NCBI RefSeq assembly: GCF_000520015.2
Contig: NZ_CP007044.2
Span: 1,488,001-1,552,000, forward strand
Direction: 5' to 3'
Source of the DNA: Chania multitudinisentens RB-25
GTDB taxonomy: Bacteria > Pseudomonadota > Gammaproteobacteria > Enterobacterales > Enterobacteriaceae
DNA: 64,000 bases
Position numbers and translations under genes: made by a program. Below, piece after piece: positions 1 to 8,400 of the stretch (its first letter is position 1; each line of letters opens with the position of its first letter). The notes beneath the pieces are model-generated. The model did not search any database, had not been told where the DNA came from, and saw nothing but the letters and a program-made list of their open reading frames with translations.

Positions 1-625
1 TGCAACGCTGGTAGTGCGAGGCCAGCAGTGGTGGATCGATATTCAGGATGCCGGAACCGTCCGTGATGCTGGCTTGCAGAATGCAGTGGTTGATGGTGAA
101 TTGCTGAATAACGGTATCCAGCGCTTTACCGCTTAGCACCAGCTGCGAGCGGATCAACTCCCCGCCAGCCACGATAATCTCGCCGTCAACAAACTGATCG
201 GCCAGCATCGCATGCTGCAAATCATTGACGATCAGCCGTAACTTTTTCAAACCGCTGAGAAAGGGGATTACTTTGCGGCAAATATCACCGTGGCCAAGAA
301 ATACCGTGTCGCGATCGGTAATCATCCTGGCGCAGTGGCGGGCAATTTCCAGTTGGTTGGCAAGCCGGAGTGACGGCAAGGTGAGAACGGGCTCGCTCGT
401 CATCTGCTGCGGTTGTGAAGGCGTTGCAATCGCTCCCCCAAAAGAGCGTTTGAGATAGCCTTGCTGTTCCAGATAACTGAGATCGCCACGGATCGTCACG
501 CCGGAAACCCCCAACTGGGCAGAAAGATCCTCGACCTTGATTTCCCCTTGCTGGCCGACAATTTCAGCAATTTTCAATCTGCGTTTCAGCAGGTTAGATG
601 ACTTTCTGGGCACATATGCCCCCAT
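1..625 (-). CDS. DeoR-family transcriptional repressor, C-terminus cut by window edge
   Basis: On the minus strand an open frame runs from an ATG at 625 off the left edge (about 208 codons visible). The N-terminus has a DeoR-type winged helix: residues about 15-60 contain LKIAEIVGQQGEIKVEDLSA and the recognition-helix stretch GVSGVTIRGDLSYLEQQG, followed by the usual basic KRSFGGAI turn. The rest has the start of the sugar-phosphate isomerase-like effector domain, with a motif related to the phosphosugar-binding loop (FLGHG) and the conserved IVNDLQ and IIVAGGEL strands. DeoR proteins normally repress sugar operons and are released by a phosphorylated sugar. It is transcribed away from the aldolase/ABC/kinase operon starting at 1049, so it is very probably the local regulator. 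The start is tentative because no strong ribosome site precedes it. Confidence 0.85.
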   Translation of the reverse strand, partial: MGAYVPRKSSNLLKRRLKIAEIVGQQGEIKVEDLSAQLGVSGVTIRGDLSYLEQQGYLKRSFGGAIATPSQPQQMTSEPVLTLPSLRLANQLEIARHCARMITDRDTVFLGHGDICRKVIPFLSGLKKLRLIVNDLQHAMLADQFVDGEIIVAGGELIRSQLVLSGKALDTVIQQFTINHCILQASITDGSGILNIDPPLLASHYQRC

Positions 626-660
626 GGTTAAGCGGTAATGATGGCTACTATATCCTTCAT

Positions 661-971
661 ACTTTCTAATTGAAAGTAATACCAACGCAGGCTTTCTTGC
701 TTTTGAAAGTGAGGGGGATTATTGCCTGCATAATCGGGGTTTAATTAAATTATTATTTATATTCATAGTGTTAAATAAAATCTGATAGCGCATTTTATTG
801 TGAGGTAGTTGTCATACGAGTGAACCTTAGGCGAGTCGCTATTGCGATAACAGCTTATTTTTCGTAATCAATAATGTGTTTAATTACGTTTTGAAAGTTA
901 TTTAATAATCTTCGATCCTTATCACGCTTTTATGCTGGCGTTATCTCTATATTGGGTTTCACTTAGAAAGT
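661..971. promoter_or_regulatory. Control region with repeated ACTTTC/GAAAGT elements
   Basis: The 423-bp gap between the repressor and the aldolase gene is AT-rich and holds no gene. It carries a perfect inverted repeat, ACTTTC-TAATT-GAAAGT (661-677), a second looser pair (CTTTC 692-696 with GAAAGT 705-710), and two single GAAAGT copies at 893-898 and 966-971. DeoR-family regulators such as AgaR are known to bind clusters of short CTTTC-like elements, so these are good operator candidates. One group lies beside the repressor start and the other beside the aldolase promoter region, consistent with control of both directions. No clear -35/-10 pair could be fixed by eye. Confidence 0.5.
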
Positions 972-1048
972 TTTAATTAATTAATTTTCATTTTGTAATC
1001 ATCCGTTGCGATACCAGGTGCTGATGAAACCGGAGCCAAGGAGGATCG

Positions 1049-1903
1049 ATGTATATCATTTCGAGCCACAACATGTTGAAGAAAGCGCAACGGCAAGGGT
1101 ACGCAGTGCCAGCGTTCAATATCCACAATCTGGAAACCTTGCAGGTGGTAGCCGCAACCGCTGCGCAGTACCGTTCACCGGTGATTTTGGCGGGTACCAC
1201 CGGCACTTACCACTATGGTGGGCTGGAAAACCTTATCGTGATCGTCAAGGCGCTGGCGCATGAGCATCAGATCCCGCTGGCCCTGCATCTGGACCACCAT
1301 GAAGATCCGGCCGATATCTTCCATAAGATCAACGCCGGTATCCGTTCGGTAATGATCGACGGCTCACACTTCCCTTTTGAAGAAAACGTAGCGCTGGTGA
1401 AACAGATTGTTGAGTACAGCCACCGTTATGATGCCAGCGTTGAGGCCGAGTTAGGCCGCCTGGGTGGGCAGGAGGACGATCTCATCGTGGCAGGCAAAGA
1501 CGCTATCTATACCTCGCCGGAAGCGGCGGTGGAATTTGTTGCCCGTACCGGTATTGATTCCTTAGCGGTGGCGATTGGCACTGCACATGGTTTGTATCAA
1601 GCAGAACCACAACTGGATTTTGCCCGTTTGGAACAGATCCGCGATCGGGTCGCAGTGCCGCTGGTATTGCACGGTGCTTCTGGCCTGAGCGACAGCGATA
1701 TTCGCCGCTGCATCAGTCTGGGGATCTGCAAGGTTAACGTCGCCACCGAGTTAAAGATCGCCTTCTCGGATGCCCTGAAAGACTATTTTAATCAGCATCC
1801 CGACGCCAATGACCCACGCCATTATATGCAACCAGCGAAAAGTGCCATGCAGCGAGTGGTGGAAAAAGTGATTGGCGTCTGCGGCTGTGAAGGAAAACTA
1901 TAA
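1049..1903 (+). CDS. Class II ketose-bisphosphate aldolase (GatY/KbaY type)
   Basis: A 284-residue cytoplasmic zinc aldolase of the tagatose-1,6-bisphosphate/fructose-1,6-bisphosphate class II family. It should split a ketose bisphosphate into dihydroxyacetone phosphate and an aldehyde. Visible signatures are LHLDHHEDP near residue 80 (catalytic Asp and zinc His), IDGSHFPFEEN near 105-115, EAELGRLGGQEDD near 132-144, the zinc-His AIGTAHGLY near 175-183, LVLHGASGLSD near 205-215 and the phosphate-binding KVNVATELK near 229. Length matches GatY/KbaY. The ATG at 1049 is chosen because AGGAGG sits 4 bases upstream, and an overlapping frame starting at 1006 has no such support. First gene of the sugar operon. 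The exact sugar cannot be told from the sequence. Confidence 0.9.
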   Translation: MYIISSHNMLKKAQRQGYAVPAFNIHNLETLQVVAATAAQYRSPVILAGTTGTYHYGGLENLIVIVKALAHEHQIPLALHLDHHEDPADIFHKINAGIRSVMIDGSHFPFEENVALVKQIVEYSHRYDASVEAELGRLGGQEDDLIVAGKDAIYTSPEAAVEFVARTGIDSLAVAIGTAHGLYQAEPQLDFARLEQIRDRVAVPLVLHGASGLSDSDIRRCISLGICKVNVATELKIAFSDALKDYFNQHPDANDPRHYMQPAKSAMQRVVEKVIGVCGCEGKL

Positions 1904-1976
1904 ATATTAATGAATAACACCCCTACAAAAACGGCAAGTTATCATAAGCAGAAATAATAAAAACTGAGGATAGAAC

Positions 1977-2867
1977 ATGAAAAATATAAAGGTATTAGGC
2001 TCGGTGCTGGCGATAAGTTTGGCTATATTCTCTCAGGCAACGTTAGCGAAGGAATATAAGATTGGTGCATCACTGCTAACGCAGCAGCATCCTTTCTATA
2101 TTGAATTGGCTGATGCCATGAAAGCAGAAGCCAAGAAAGATGATGTGGTATTGAATATCTCTATTGCTAATCAGGACCTGAATAAACAGCTCTCAGACGT
2201 AGAAGATTTTATTACCAAGAAAGTTGATGCCATTATTATTTCCCCGGTGGATTCCAAAGGCGTACAGGCTGCGATCATCAAGGCGGAAAAAGCCGGTATT
2301 CCGGTGATTACCGTTGACGTGGCGGCGGAGGGCGTGCCAGTGGTTTCCCATGTAGCAACCGACAACTATGCCGGTGGTGTCGAAGCGGGCAAGCTGATGG
2401 GCAAACAGCTGAATGGCAAAGGTAAGGTGGCGATCATCGATTACCCAGCGCTGCAATCGGTAGTGGCTCGTGTGGAAGGCTTCAAAAAAGGGTTGGCAGA
2501 CACCCCAGAGGTGAAGATTGTCGCGATTCAGACCGGTATCACCCGTGCGGAGGCGCTGACCGTGGCACAGAACATCATGCAGGCACACCCAGATCTGAAC
2601 GGCCTGTTTGGTTTCGGTGATGATGCCGCTTTGGCCGCAGTGATCGCCGCCAAATCTGCCCGTAACGACAATATCAAGATTATCGGCTTCGATGGGATGA
2701 AAGAGGCGCGTGATGCCGTGGACAGTGGCAAAACCTTTGTGGCAGTTATCCGCCAATATCCAGATCAAATGGGTGCTAAAGCCATTGATGCTGCCGTCGA
2801 TCATCTCAACGGTAAACCGGTGGCGAAACTGATCCCGGTCGCACCCGGCATCTATACCGGCAAATAA
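1977..2867 (+). CDS. Sugar ABC transporter periplasmic binding protein (RbsB type)
   Basis: A 296-residue exported protein of the type 1 periplasmic-binding family used by ribose/galactose-type importers. The N-terminus is a signal peptide (basic MKNIK, hydrophobic core, cleavage after ATLA near residue 24), and the mature part starts KEYKIGASLLTQQHPFY, a typical RbsB opening. Further family marks are DAIIISPVDSKG near 85-96, the ligand-cleft stretch GFGDDAALAAV near 213 and IIGFDG near 234. It captures the sugar in the periplasm and delivers it to the permease encoded at 4447. GAGGA lies just before the ATG. A short inverted repeat follows the stop, which may stabilise this 5' part of the mRNA and give an excess of binding protein. 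Confidence 0.92.
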   Translation: MKNIKVLGSVLAISLAIFSQATLAKEYKIGASLLTQQHPFYIELADAMKAEAKKDDVVLNISIANQDLNKQLSDVEDFITKKVDAIIISPVDSKGVQAAIIKAEKAGIPVITVDVAAEGVPVVSHVATDNYAGGVEAGKLMGKQLNGKGKVAIIDYPALQSVVARVEGFKKGLADTPEVKIVAIQTGITRAEALTVAQNIMQAHPDLNGLFGFGDDAALAAVIAAKSARNDNIKIIGFDGMKEARDAVDSGKTFVAVIRQYPDQMGAKAIDAAVDHLNGKPVAKLIPVAPGIYTGK

Positions 2868-2896
2868 CAGGGTTCAATAAGATCCGTGGCAAACAT

Positions 2897-2923
2897 CCCT
2901 CACACTGTAGGAGAGGGTGAGGG
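2897..2923 (+). repeat. Intra-operon hairpin
   Basis: CCCTCAC (2897-2903) pairs perfectly with GTGAGGG (2917-2923) around a 13-base loop in the gap between the binding-protein and ATPase genes. No T-run follows, so it is not a classical terminator. Such 3' stems behind binding-protein genes are known to slow mRNA decay and raise the level of the upstream product. The sequence also resembles short GC-rich dispersed repeats common between enteric genes. Confidence 0.55.
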
Positions 2924-2953
2924 GCGTTGTTTGGGCCGTGAGCGGAGGATGCC

Positions 2954-4447
2954 ATGACGGATACGGTGCTGGTGGTAACGGAAATAGCCAAAAGTTTTGG
3001 CCATGTTGATGCACTCAAAAATGTCAGCCTGAAAATACGCAAAGGGAAAGTTCATACCCTGCTGGGAGAGAATGGTGCCGGTAAATCGACGCTGATGAAA
3101 ATTCTGGCCGGTATTTATCCTCCCAGCAAAGGGGAAATTATTCTCAAAGGGCAAACCGTCACTATTGCCAATCCGCAGCATGCCAGAAAGTTGGGGATCG
3201 CCATTATTTTTCAGGAACTCAGCCTGAGTAATAATATGAGCGTGGCGGAAAATATTTACGCTAATAATGAGCCTACCCGCTTTGGGTTTATCAATGACGG
3301 CCAAATGGTTACGGATTGCCAACGCCTGCTGACCGATTTGGCTATCCCACTCAACCCGCAGCAACTTGTCGGTACGATGTCGATGGCGCAGCGCCAACTG
3401 GTGGAGATTGCCAAAGCGTTGAGCTACCCGGCAGATGTGGTGATCATGGATGAGCCGACTTCTTCACTGAGTGACAACGAAGCCAACATTCTGTTTGGCA
3501 TTATCGACAAACTGAAACAGCGCGGCTGCGCTGTGATTTATATCTCGCATCGCATGGATGAAATCATGCGGGTTTCAGACGATATCTCGGTGCTGCGTGA
3601 TGGGGAATACATTGCCACTCATGATAAACGCCGGACCGATATTCACCGGCTGATTGCTCAGATGGTTGGCCGTGAAATGACCAATATCTACCCGCCGCGT
3701 ATTGGTGAGCCTCCAGGCATGGAGCAACCTCCGGTACTGGAAGTCCACGATTTTTCACAGGAAAAATTGTTCCACGATATCCATTTCTCGGTACGAGCCG
3801 GGGAGGTGTTGGGCTTTTTTGGCCTGGTGGGTTCGGGCCGTTCCGACGTCATGAAGGCCATTTTCGGCCTGACGGGCTACCAGGGTGAAATTCGCATCAA
3901 TGGCGCTGCCGTCGCCATCCGCAACCCGAAACAGGCGATAGAACAAGGCATAGCCTTTGTAACGGAAAACCGTAAGGAGGAAGGGCTGGTGCTGATGCAT
4001 GATGTGAATATGAATATCCATCATGTGGCGTTTCAGTATGCGGGATCCAGCCTGATCAAGCACCAGCGTGAAGAGGCAAAAACCCTGCTGGCGATCCGCC
4101 GTATGAATATTAAGGTCAGTTCGCCGCACCAACTGGTCAGCACCTTGAGCGGCGGCAATCAGCAAAAGATCGTGCTGTCGAAATGGCTGGAGAAAGTACC
4201 AAGGATATTAATCCTTGATGAGCCTACACGCGGTGTGGATGTCGGCGCGAAGTTCGAGATCTATAACGTGATACGCCAGCTCGCGGCGCAGGGCACCGCC
4301 ATTATTTTGATCTCTTCCGAGCTGCCGGAAGTGATGGCACTCAGCGATCGGCTGGTGGTAATGCGTGCCAAGCAGATCGCCGAGGTTTTTGCCACCGATG
4401 GGTTAACGCAAACACAAGTTATGGCCGCAGCAACGGGAGTCAAATAA
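2954..4447 (+). CDS. Sugar ABC transporter ATPase, duplicated domains (RbsA type)
   Basis: A 497-residue cytoplasmic protein with two fused ATP-binding cassettes, as in RbsA, AraG and MglA. The N-terminal cassette has an intact Walker A (GENGAGKST near residues 38-46), a signature-like MSMAQRQLVEIAKAL, and Walker B VVIMDEPTSSL near 160. The C-terminal cassette has the degenerate P-loop usual for the family (FFGLVGSGRSD near 290), a perfect signature LSGGNQQKIVLSKWL near 400 and Walker B ILILDEPTRGVD near 420. It powers import of the sugar. GGAGG precedes the ATG. The stop overlaps the permease start by one base, so translation is probably coupled. Confidence 0.93.
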   Translation: MTDTVLVVTEIAKSFGHVDALKNVSLKIRKGKVHTLLGENGAGKSTLMKILAGIYPPSKGEIILKGQTVTIANPQHARKLGIAIIFQELSLSNNMSVAENIYANNEPTRFGFINDGQMVTDCQRLLTDLAIPLNPQQLVGTMSMAQRQLVEIAKALSYPADVVIMDEPTSSLSDNEANILFGIIDKLKQRGCAVIYISHRMDEIMRVSDDISVLRDGEYIATHDKRRTDIHRLIAQMVGREMTNIYPPRIGEPPGMEQPPVLEVHDFSQEKLFHDIHFSVRAGEVLGFFGLVGSGRSDVMKAIFGLTGYQGEIRINGAAVAIRNPKQAIEQGIAFVTENRKEEGLVLMHDVNMNIHHVAFQYAGSSLIKHQREEAKTLLAIRRMNIKVSSPHQLVSTLSGGNQQKIVLSKWLEKVPRILILDEPTRGVDVGAKFEIYNVIRQLAAQGTAIILISSELPEVMALSDRLVVMRAKQIAEVFATDGLTQTQVMAAATGVK

Positions 4448-5436
4448 TGAGCGAAAAAGTGCTGGTTGCTAAAAATAATTCGGCGTTCAACGGGCCCGGG
4501 AAACTGGCAAAGGCCATTAAGCAATACGGTGGCATTCTGGCTGGCCTGATTGCCTTAATCGTACTGTTCGGTTTTATCAACGACAGCTTCCTGAGCGTGA
4601 ATAATATTACCAATATCATTCTACAGGTTTCGATTATTGCCATTACCGCCTATGGCATGACCTACGTGCTGTTGCTGGGGGATATCGATCTCTCGGTGGG
4701 GTCAACCATTGCTTTGATAGGCACCTTTGCTGCCCTTGGGCTATCGTTTGGCATTCCGTTTATTCTGGTGATCCCGCTTTCGATGATGGCAGCCCTGGTA
4801 TTGGGATTGGTTAACGGTAGTTTGACGGCGCTGGCCGGTATTCCTTCGTTTATTGTTACCGTTGCCACGATGGGAATCTTCCGTGGCATCGCTTATATCG
4901 TTACCGACGGCACGCCGATCATGATTAAAGACGAAGCCTTTCTGGCATTGGGTAACGGCGAGTTCCTTTATATTCCCATTCCGATCTGGGTCCTGCTGGT
5001 GCTGTTATTCGTCAACCACTTTGTTTTGGCGAAAACCCGCTTTGGCCGAAAAATCTATATTACTGGTGGCAATAAAGAGGCGGCGGTTTATTCAGGCATT
5101 AACGTTTCGGCATTGAAAATTAAAGTCTTTATGATCACCGCCGTGATGGCGGGCATCAGCGGCATGATTCTGGCGTCACGTCTTTATTCCGGCCAACCCA
5201 ACGCAGCGTTGAGCTATGAGCTGGATGCTATTGCCGCCGCAGTATTAGGGGGAACTAGCCTCAATGGGGGTTATGGTACGGTGATTGGCACCATGATTGG
5301 GGCGTTGACCATCGGGGTGATCAACAATGGTATGAACTTAATGAACGTGCCTTATTTCTATCAGATGGTGGTTAAAGGATTGGTGATCCTGATTGCGGTG
5401 TATGTCGACGTCAGAAACAAGAAGAAACGTGGCTGA
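4447..5436 (+). CDS. Sugar ABC transporter permease (RbsC type)
   Basis: A 329-residue inner-membrane protein of the BPD_transp_2 family, with about eight to ten hydrophobic segments starting near residue 28 (YGGILAGLIALIVLFGFI). Family marks include the loop ITAYGMTYVLLLGDIDLSVGS near 57-77 and the C-terminal AAAVLGGTSLNGGYGTVIGT near 262-281, the coupling region that contacts the ATPase in RbsC-like permeases. It ends in a basic tail (RNKKKRG). It forms the membrane channel for the sugar captured by the binding protein. Its ATG overlaps the TAA of the ATPase gene, and the kinase gene begins 11 bases after its stop, so all belong to one transcript. Confidence 0.93.
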   Translation: MSEKVLVAKNNSAFNGPGKLAKAIKQYGGILAGLIALIVLFGFINDSFLSVNNITNIILQVSIIAITAYGMTYVLLLGDIDLSVGSTIALIGTFAALGLSFGIPFILVIPLSMMAALVLGLVNGSLTALAGIPSFIVTVATMGIFRGIAYIVTDGTPIMIKDEAFLALGNGEFLYIPIPIWVLLVLLFVNHFVLAKTRFGRKIYITGGNKEAAVYSGINVSALKIKVFMITAVMAGISGMILASRLYSGQPNAALSYELDAIAAAVLGGTSLNGGYGTVIGTMIGALTIGVINNGMNLMNVPYFYQMVVKGLVILIAVYVDVRNKKKRG

Positions 5437-5447
5437 GGAACAGGACA

Positions 5448-6407
5448 ATGAGAAAGATTTATACCATCGGCGAGATCCTGGTTGAAATCATGGCCGATAA
5501 GGTTGGCCAGGCCTTTACCCATCCTGGCGTCTGGAATGGCCCTTTCCCCAGCGGCGCTCCGGCAATTTTTATCGATCAGGTCACCAAGCTGGGCGGGCAG
5601 TGCGGCATTATCAGCTGCGTGGGCAATGATGGTTTCGGCACGTTAAATATTGAACGCCTGAAGGCCGATGGCGTGGATACGCGCGGTATCCGCGTGCTGC
5701 CTCATGAGACGACCGGCAGCGCCTTTGTCACTTATCATGCCAACGGCGAACGTGATTTTATTTTCAATATCAAAAATGCGGCCTGCGGGAAATTATCGGC
5801 CGAACATGTTAATGCCGAATTACTTCAGGACTGTCAGCATTTTCACATTATGGGCTCTTCGCTGTTTTCATTCCCGATGGTGGATGCGGTGAAAAAGGCG
5901 GCGGGTATTGTGAAAGCAAATGGCGGCACATTATCTTTCGATCCAAACATTCGCAAAGAAATGCTCGATATTCCAGAAATGCGCGACGCGCTGCATTATG
6001 TGCTGGAATTGACCGATATTTATATGCCGAGCGAAGGTGAAGTCATGCTGCTTTCTTCACAAGCCACGCTGGATGAGGCGATTGCCCGCTATCTTAAAGA
6101 CGGTATTAAAGAAGTGGTGGTGAAACGCGGCAATAAAGGGGCGAGTTATTACTCCGCTGAGGAGACCATACACATTGATAGCTACCGTGTTGATGAGGTT
6201 GATCCCACCGGTGCAGGTGATTGTTTTGGCGGTGCCTATATTGCCTGCCGTTTGCAAGGCCATAGCATCCCGCAGGCCCTGCGCTATGCCAACGCCTGCG
6301 GAGCACTGGCCGTGACCCGGCGTGGGCCGATGGAAGGGACATCAACCTTTTCCGAGCTTGAAGCCTTCCTGCAACAACAGCATGTTGCTTCTGTTGGGGT
6401 GTTGTAA
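5448..6407 (+). CDS. PfkB-family carbohydrate kinase
   Basis: A 319-residue cytoplasmic sugar kinase of the ribokinase/PfkB family. The N-terminus (YTIGEILVEIMAD) and the glycine-rich substrate region PSGAPAIFIDQVTKLGGQCG resemble ketohexokinase and 2-keto-3-deoxygluconate kinases. The C-terminal signature DPTGAGDCFGGAY near residues 249-261 contains the catalytic Asp and the anion hole. It phosphorylates the imported sugar with ATP. Together with the bisphosphate-type aldolase at 1049 the simplest route is kinase then aldolase, but a bisphosphate would need two phosphorylations, so either a second kinase lies elsewhere or the aldolase acts on a monophosphate. Last gene of the operon, followed by a strong terminator. 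Confidence 0.88.
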   Translation: MRKIYTIGEILVEIMADKVGQAFTHPGVWNGPFPSGAPAIFIDQVTKLGGQCGIISCVGNDGFGTLNIERLKADGVDTRGIRVLPHETTGSAFVTYHANGERDFIFNIKNAACGKLSAEHVNAELLQDCQHFHIMGSSLFSFPMVDAVKKAAGIVKANGGTLSFDPNIRKEMLDIPEMRDALHYVLELTDIYMPSEGEVMLLSSQATLDEAIARYLKDGIKEVVVKRGNKGASYYSAEETIHIDSYRVDEVDPTGAGDCFGGAYIACRLQGHSIPQALRYANACGALAVTRRGPMEGTSTFSELEAFLQQQHVASVGVL

Positions 6408-6494
6408 ACGTCAGTTTGCCGTTATTACTGGTTGGCAGTAGGTTAAAGGAACAGAGAGATCTCAACGCGTATGATCCTGACAACCATAAAAAAA

Positions 6495-6529
6495 CACCGC
6501 AGAGAAGATCTCATGCGGTGCTTTTTATT
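6495..6529. terminator. Bidirectional Rho-independent terminator
   Basis: CACCGCA (6495-6501) pairs with TGCGGTG (6514-6520). The stem is followed by CTTTTTATT on the plus strand and preceded by a run of seven As, which is a T-run on the minus strand. It therefore can end both the sugar operon and the converging accBC transcript. Confidence 0.85.
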
Positions 6530-6552
6530 AAGCTAAAACCGTTAAGCGGCGA

Positions 6553-7902
6553 TCAGGTTTCTTGCAGGCCCAGCTTCTTCTCCAGATAGTGGATGTTGGT
6601 GCCACCGTGCTGGAAGTTTTCATCGCTCATGATCTTTTGCTGTAGCTCAACGTTGGTTTTGATGCCATCGATGATCAACTCAGCCAGGGCGTTTTTCATG
6701 CGCGCAATCGCCACATCACGGTTTTCACCGTAAGTGATCAGCTTACCGATCATGGAATCATAGTACGGCGGTACGGTATAACCGGCGTAAATATGGGATT
6801 CCCAGCGCACGCCAAAACCACCCGGAGCGTGGAAACGGGTGATCTTGCCAGGGCTCGGCAGGAAGGTGTTGGGATCTTCGGCGTTGATACGGCATTCCAC
6901 CGCATGGCCGTGGATCTTCACTTCATCCTGTTTGATCGACAGCGGCTGACCGGCAGCGATACGCAACTGCTCTTTGATCAGATCCACGCCGGTGATCATC
7001 TCCGTTACCGGGTGTTCCACCTGAATACGGGTGTTCATCTCAATGAAATAAAACTCGCCGTTTTCGTACAGGAACTCAAACGTGCCCGCACCGCGGTAAC
7101 CGATCTCCACACAGGCTTTCGAGCAACGCTCACCGATATAACGGCGCAGTTCCGGGGTGATCCCCGGTGCTGGGGCTTCTTCAACCACTTTCTGGTGGCG
7201 GCGCTGCATGGAGCAGTCACGCTCCGCCAGATAGATGGCATTACCCTGCCCATCGGCCAACACCTGAATTTCGATATGGCGTGGGTTTTCCAGATACTTT
7301 TCCATATAAACCATGTCGTTATTGAAAGCCGCTTTGGCTTCTGCTTTCGTCATGGTAATGGATTGCTCAAGATCTTTGTCGTTGCGCACAACGCGCATGC
7401 CACGGCCGCCGCCGCCGCCAGAGGCCTTGATGATCACCGGGTAACCGATACGCTTGGCAAAGGCACGGTTTTTATCCATGTCATCGGTGAGCGGGCCGTC
7501 GGAACCGGGTACGCAAGGCACCCCGGCTTTTTTCATCGCGTTGATAGCAGAAACTTTGTCACCCATCAGGCGGATAGTCTCAGCACGCGGGCCGATGAAA
7601 ATAAAACCGGAACGCTCAATCTGCTCAGCAAAATCAGCGTTTTCAGACAGGAAACCATAGCCAGGGTGGATCGCCACCGCGCCGGTGATTTCCGCCGCTG
7701 AAATGATGGCCGGAATGTTCAGATAGCTTTTGACCGAAGGCGCAGGGCCGATACAGACGGTTTCGTCGGCCAACAGTACGTGTTTCAGATCGCGATCGGC
7801 TGCCGAGTGAACGGCAACGGTCTTGATGCCCAGCTCTTTACAGGCACGCAGAATACGGAGCGCAATCTCGCCACGGTTGGCGATAACAATTTTATCAAGC
7901 AT
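6553..7902 (-). CDS. accC: Acetyl-CoA carboxylase, biotin carboxylase subunit
   Basis: A 449-residue enzyme, the usual AccC length. It uses ATP and bicarbonate to carboxylate the biotin carried by AccB, the first half of malonyl-CoA formation for fatty acid synthesis. Visible marks are the N-terminal IVIANRGEIALRILRACKEL, the ATP-grasp glycine loop KASGGGGGRGM near residues 159-169, and the active-site block EMNTRIQVEHPVTEM near 288-302 containing catalytic Glu and Arg residues. It lies 11 bases downstream of accB in the same operon. The gene is followed by the bidirectional terminator and then a converging sugar operon, so the genes that usually follow accC in E. coli (yhdT, panF, prmA) are not here. 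Confidence 0.98.
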   Translation of the reverse strand: MLDKIVIANRGEIALRILRACKELGIKTVAVHSAADRDLKHVLLADETVCIGPAPSVKSYLNIPAIISAAEITGAVAIHPGYGFLSENADFAEQIERSGFIFIGPRAETIRLMGDKVSAINAMKKAGVPCVPGSDGPLTDDMDKNRAFAKRIGYPVIIKASGGGGGRGMRVVRNDKDLEQSITMTKAEAKAAFNNDMVYMEKYLENPRHIEIQVLADGQGNAIYLAERDCSMQRRHQKVVEEAPAPGITPELRRYIGERCSKACVEIGYRGAGTFEFLYENGEFYFIEMNTRIQVEHPVTEMITGVDLIKEQLRIAAGQPLSIKQDEVKIHGHAVECRINAEDPNTFLPSPGKITRFHAPGGFGVRWESHIYAGYTVPPYYDSMIGKLITYGENRDVAIARMKNALAELIIDGIKTNVELQQKIMSDENFQHGGTNIHYLEKKLGLQET

Positions 7903-7913
7903 GATGCGCCTCG

Positions 7914-8375
7914 TTATTCGATGACGACCAGTGGCTCGTCATATTCAACCGGTTGGCCGTTTTCGACCAGGATGGCTTTAACCACGCCCGATTTGTCTGC
8001 TTCGATCTGGTTCATCATTTTCATTGCTTCAACGATGCACAGGGTGTCGCCAGCGTTCACTTTCTGGCCCACTTCCACGAAGGATTTCGCGTCTGGGCTT
8101 GGTGTACGGTAGAACGTCCCAACCATTGGGGAACGAACCACATGGCCACTCATGGCCGCCGGGGTTGCAGAGGTGTCTGCGGCCGCAGGAGCAACGGCAG
8201 TAGCCAGAGCAGGTTGCTGCTGGGCTGGCATTGCGTACTGTTGCATCATAGGGTAAGCCTGCGCGGGTGCGGCACGGCTGATGCGAACTGACTCTTCGCC
8301 TTCAGAGATTTCCAGTTCAGAAATACCTGATTCTTCAACCAGTTCGATCAGTTTCTTGATTTTACGAATATCCAT
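7914..8375 (-). CDS. accB: Acetyl-CoA carboxylase, biotin carboxyl carrier protein
   Basis: A 153-residue carrier subunit of acetyl-CoA carboxylase. The N-terminal third (MDIRKIKKLIELVEESG) is the dimerisation/complex region. An Ala/Pro-rich linker occupies about residues 37-75, and the C-terminal biotinyl domain starts near 77 (RSPMVGTFYRTPSPDAKSF) and carries the biotin-accepting Lys119 in EAMKM. In E. coli AccB also represses its own operon. Here the gap to aroQ is completely filled by an ERIC element ending only 25 bases before the start codon, so the long native accB leader seen in E. coli is absent from this gap. Confidence 0.98.
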   Translation of the reverse strand: MDIRKIKKLIELVEESGISELEISEGEESVRISRAAPAQAYPMMQQYAMPAQQQPALATAVAPAAADTSATPAAMSGHVVRSPMVGTFYRTPSPDAKSFVEVGQKVNAGDTLCIVEAMKMMNQIEADKSGVVKAILVENGQPVEYDEPLVVIE

Positions 8376-8400
8376 GAGTGTGATTCCGTACTCTTTTGTG

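Noticed and set aside
880..900. TGTGTTTAATTACG considered as a CRP-binding site
   Set aside because: Only one half-site resembles the consensus and the second half is poor, so it is not strong enough to list as a feature.
2193..2804. 203-codon minus-strand frame opposite the binding-protein gene
   Set aside because: It is a shadow of a clear RbsB-type coding sequence, with no ribosome site and no recognisable domain.
6793..7701. 302-codon open frame on the plus strand opposite accC
   Set aside because: It is antisense to a strongly conserved accC frame, has no ribosome site and no family-like features. Long antisense frames are common opposite GC-rich conserved genes.
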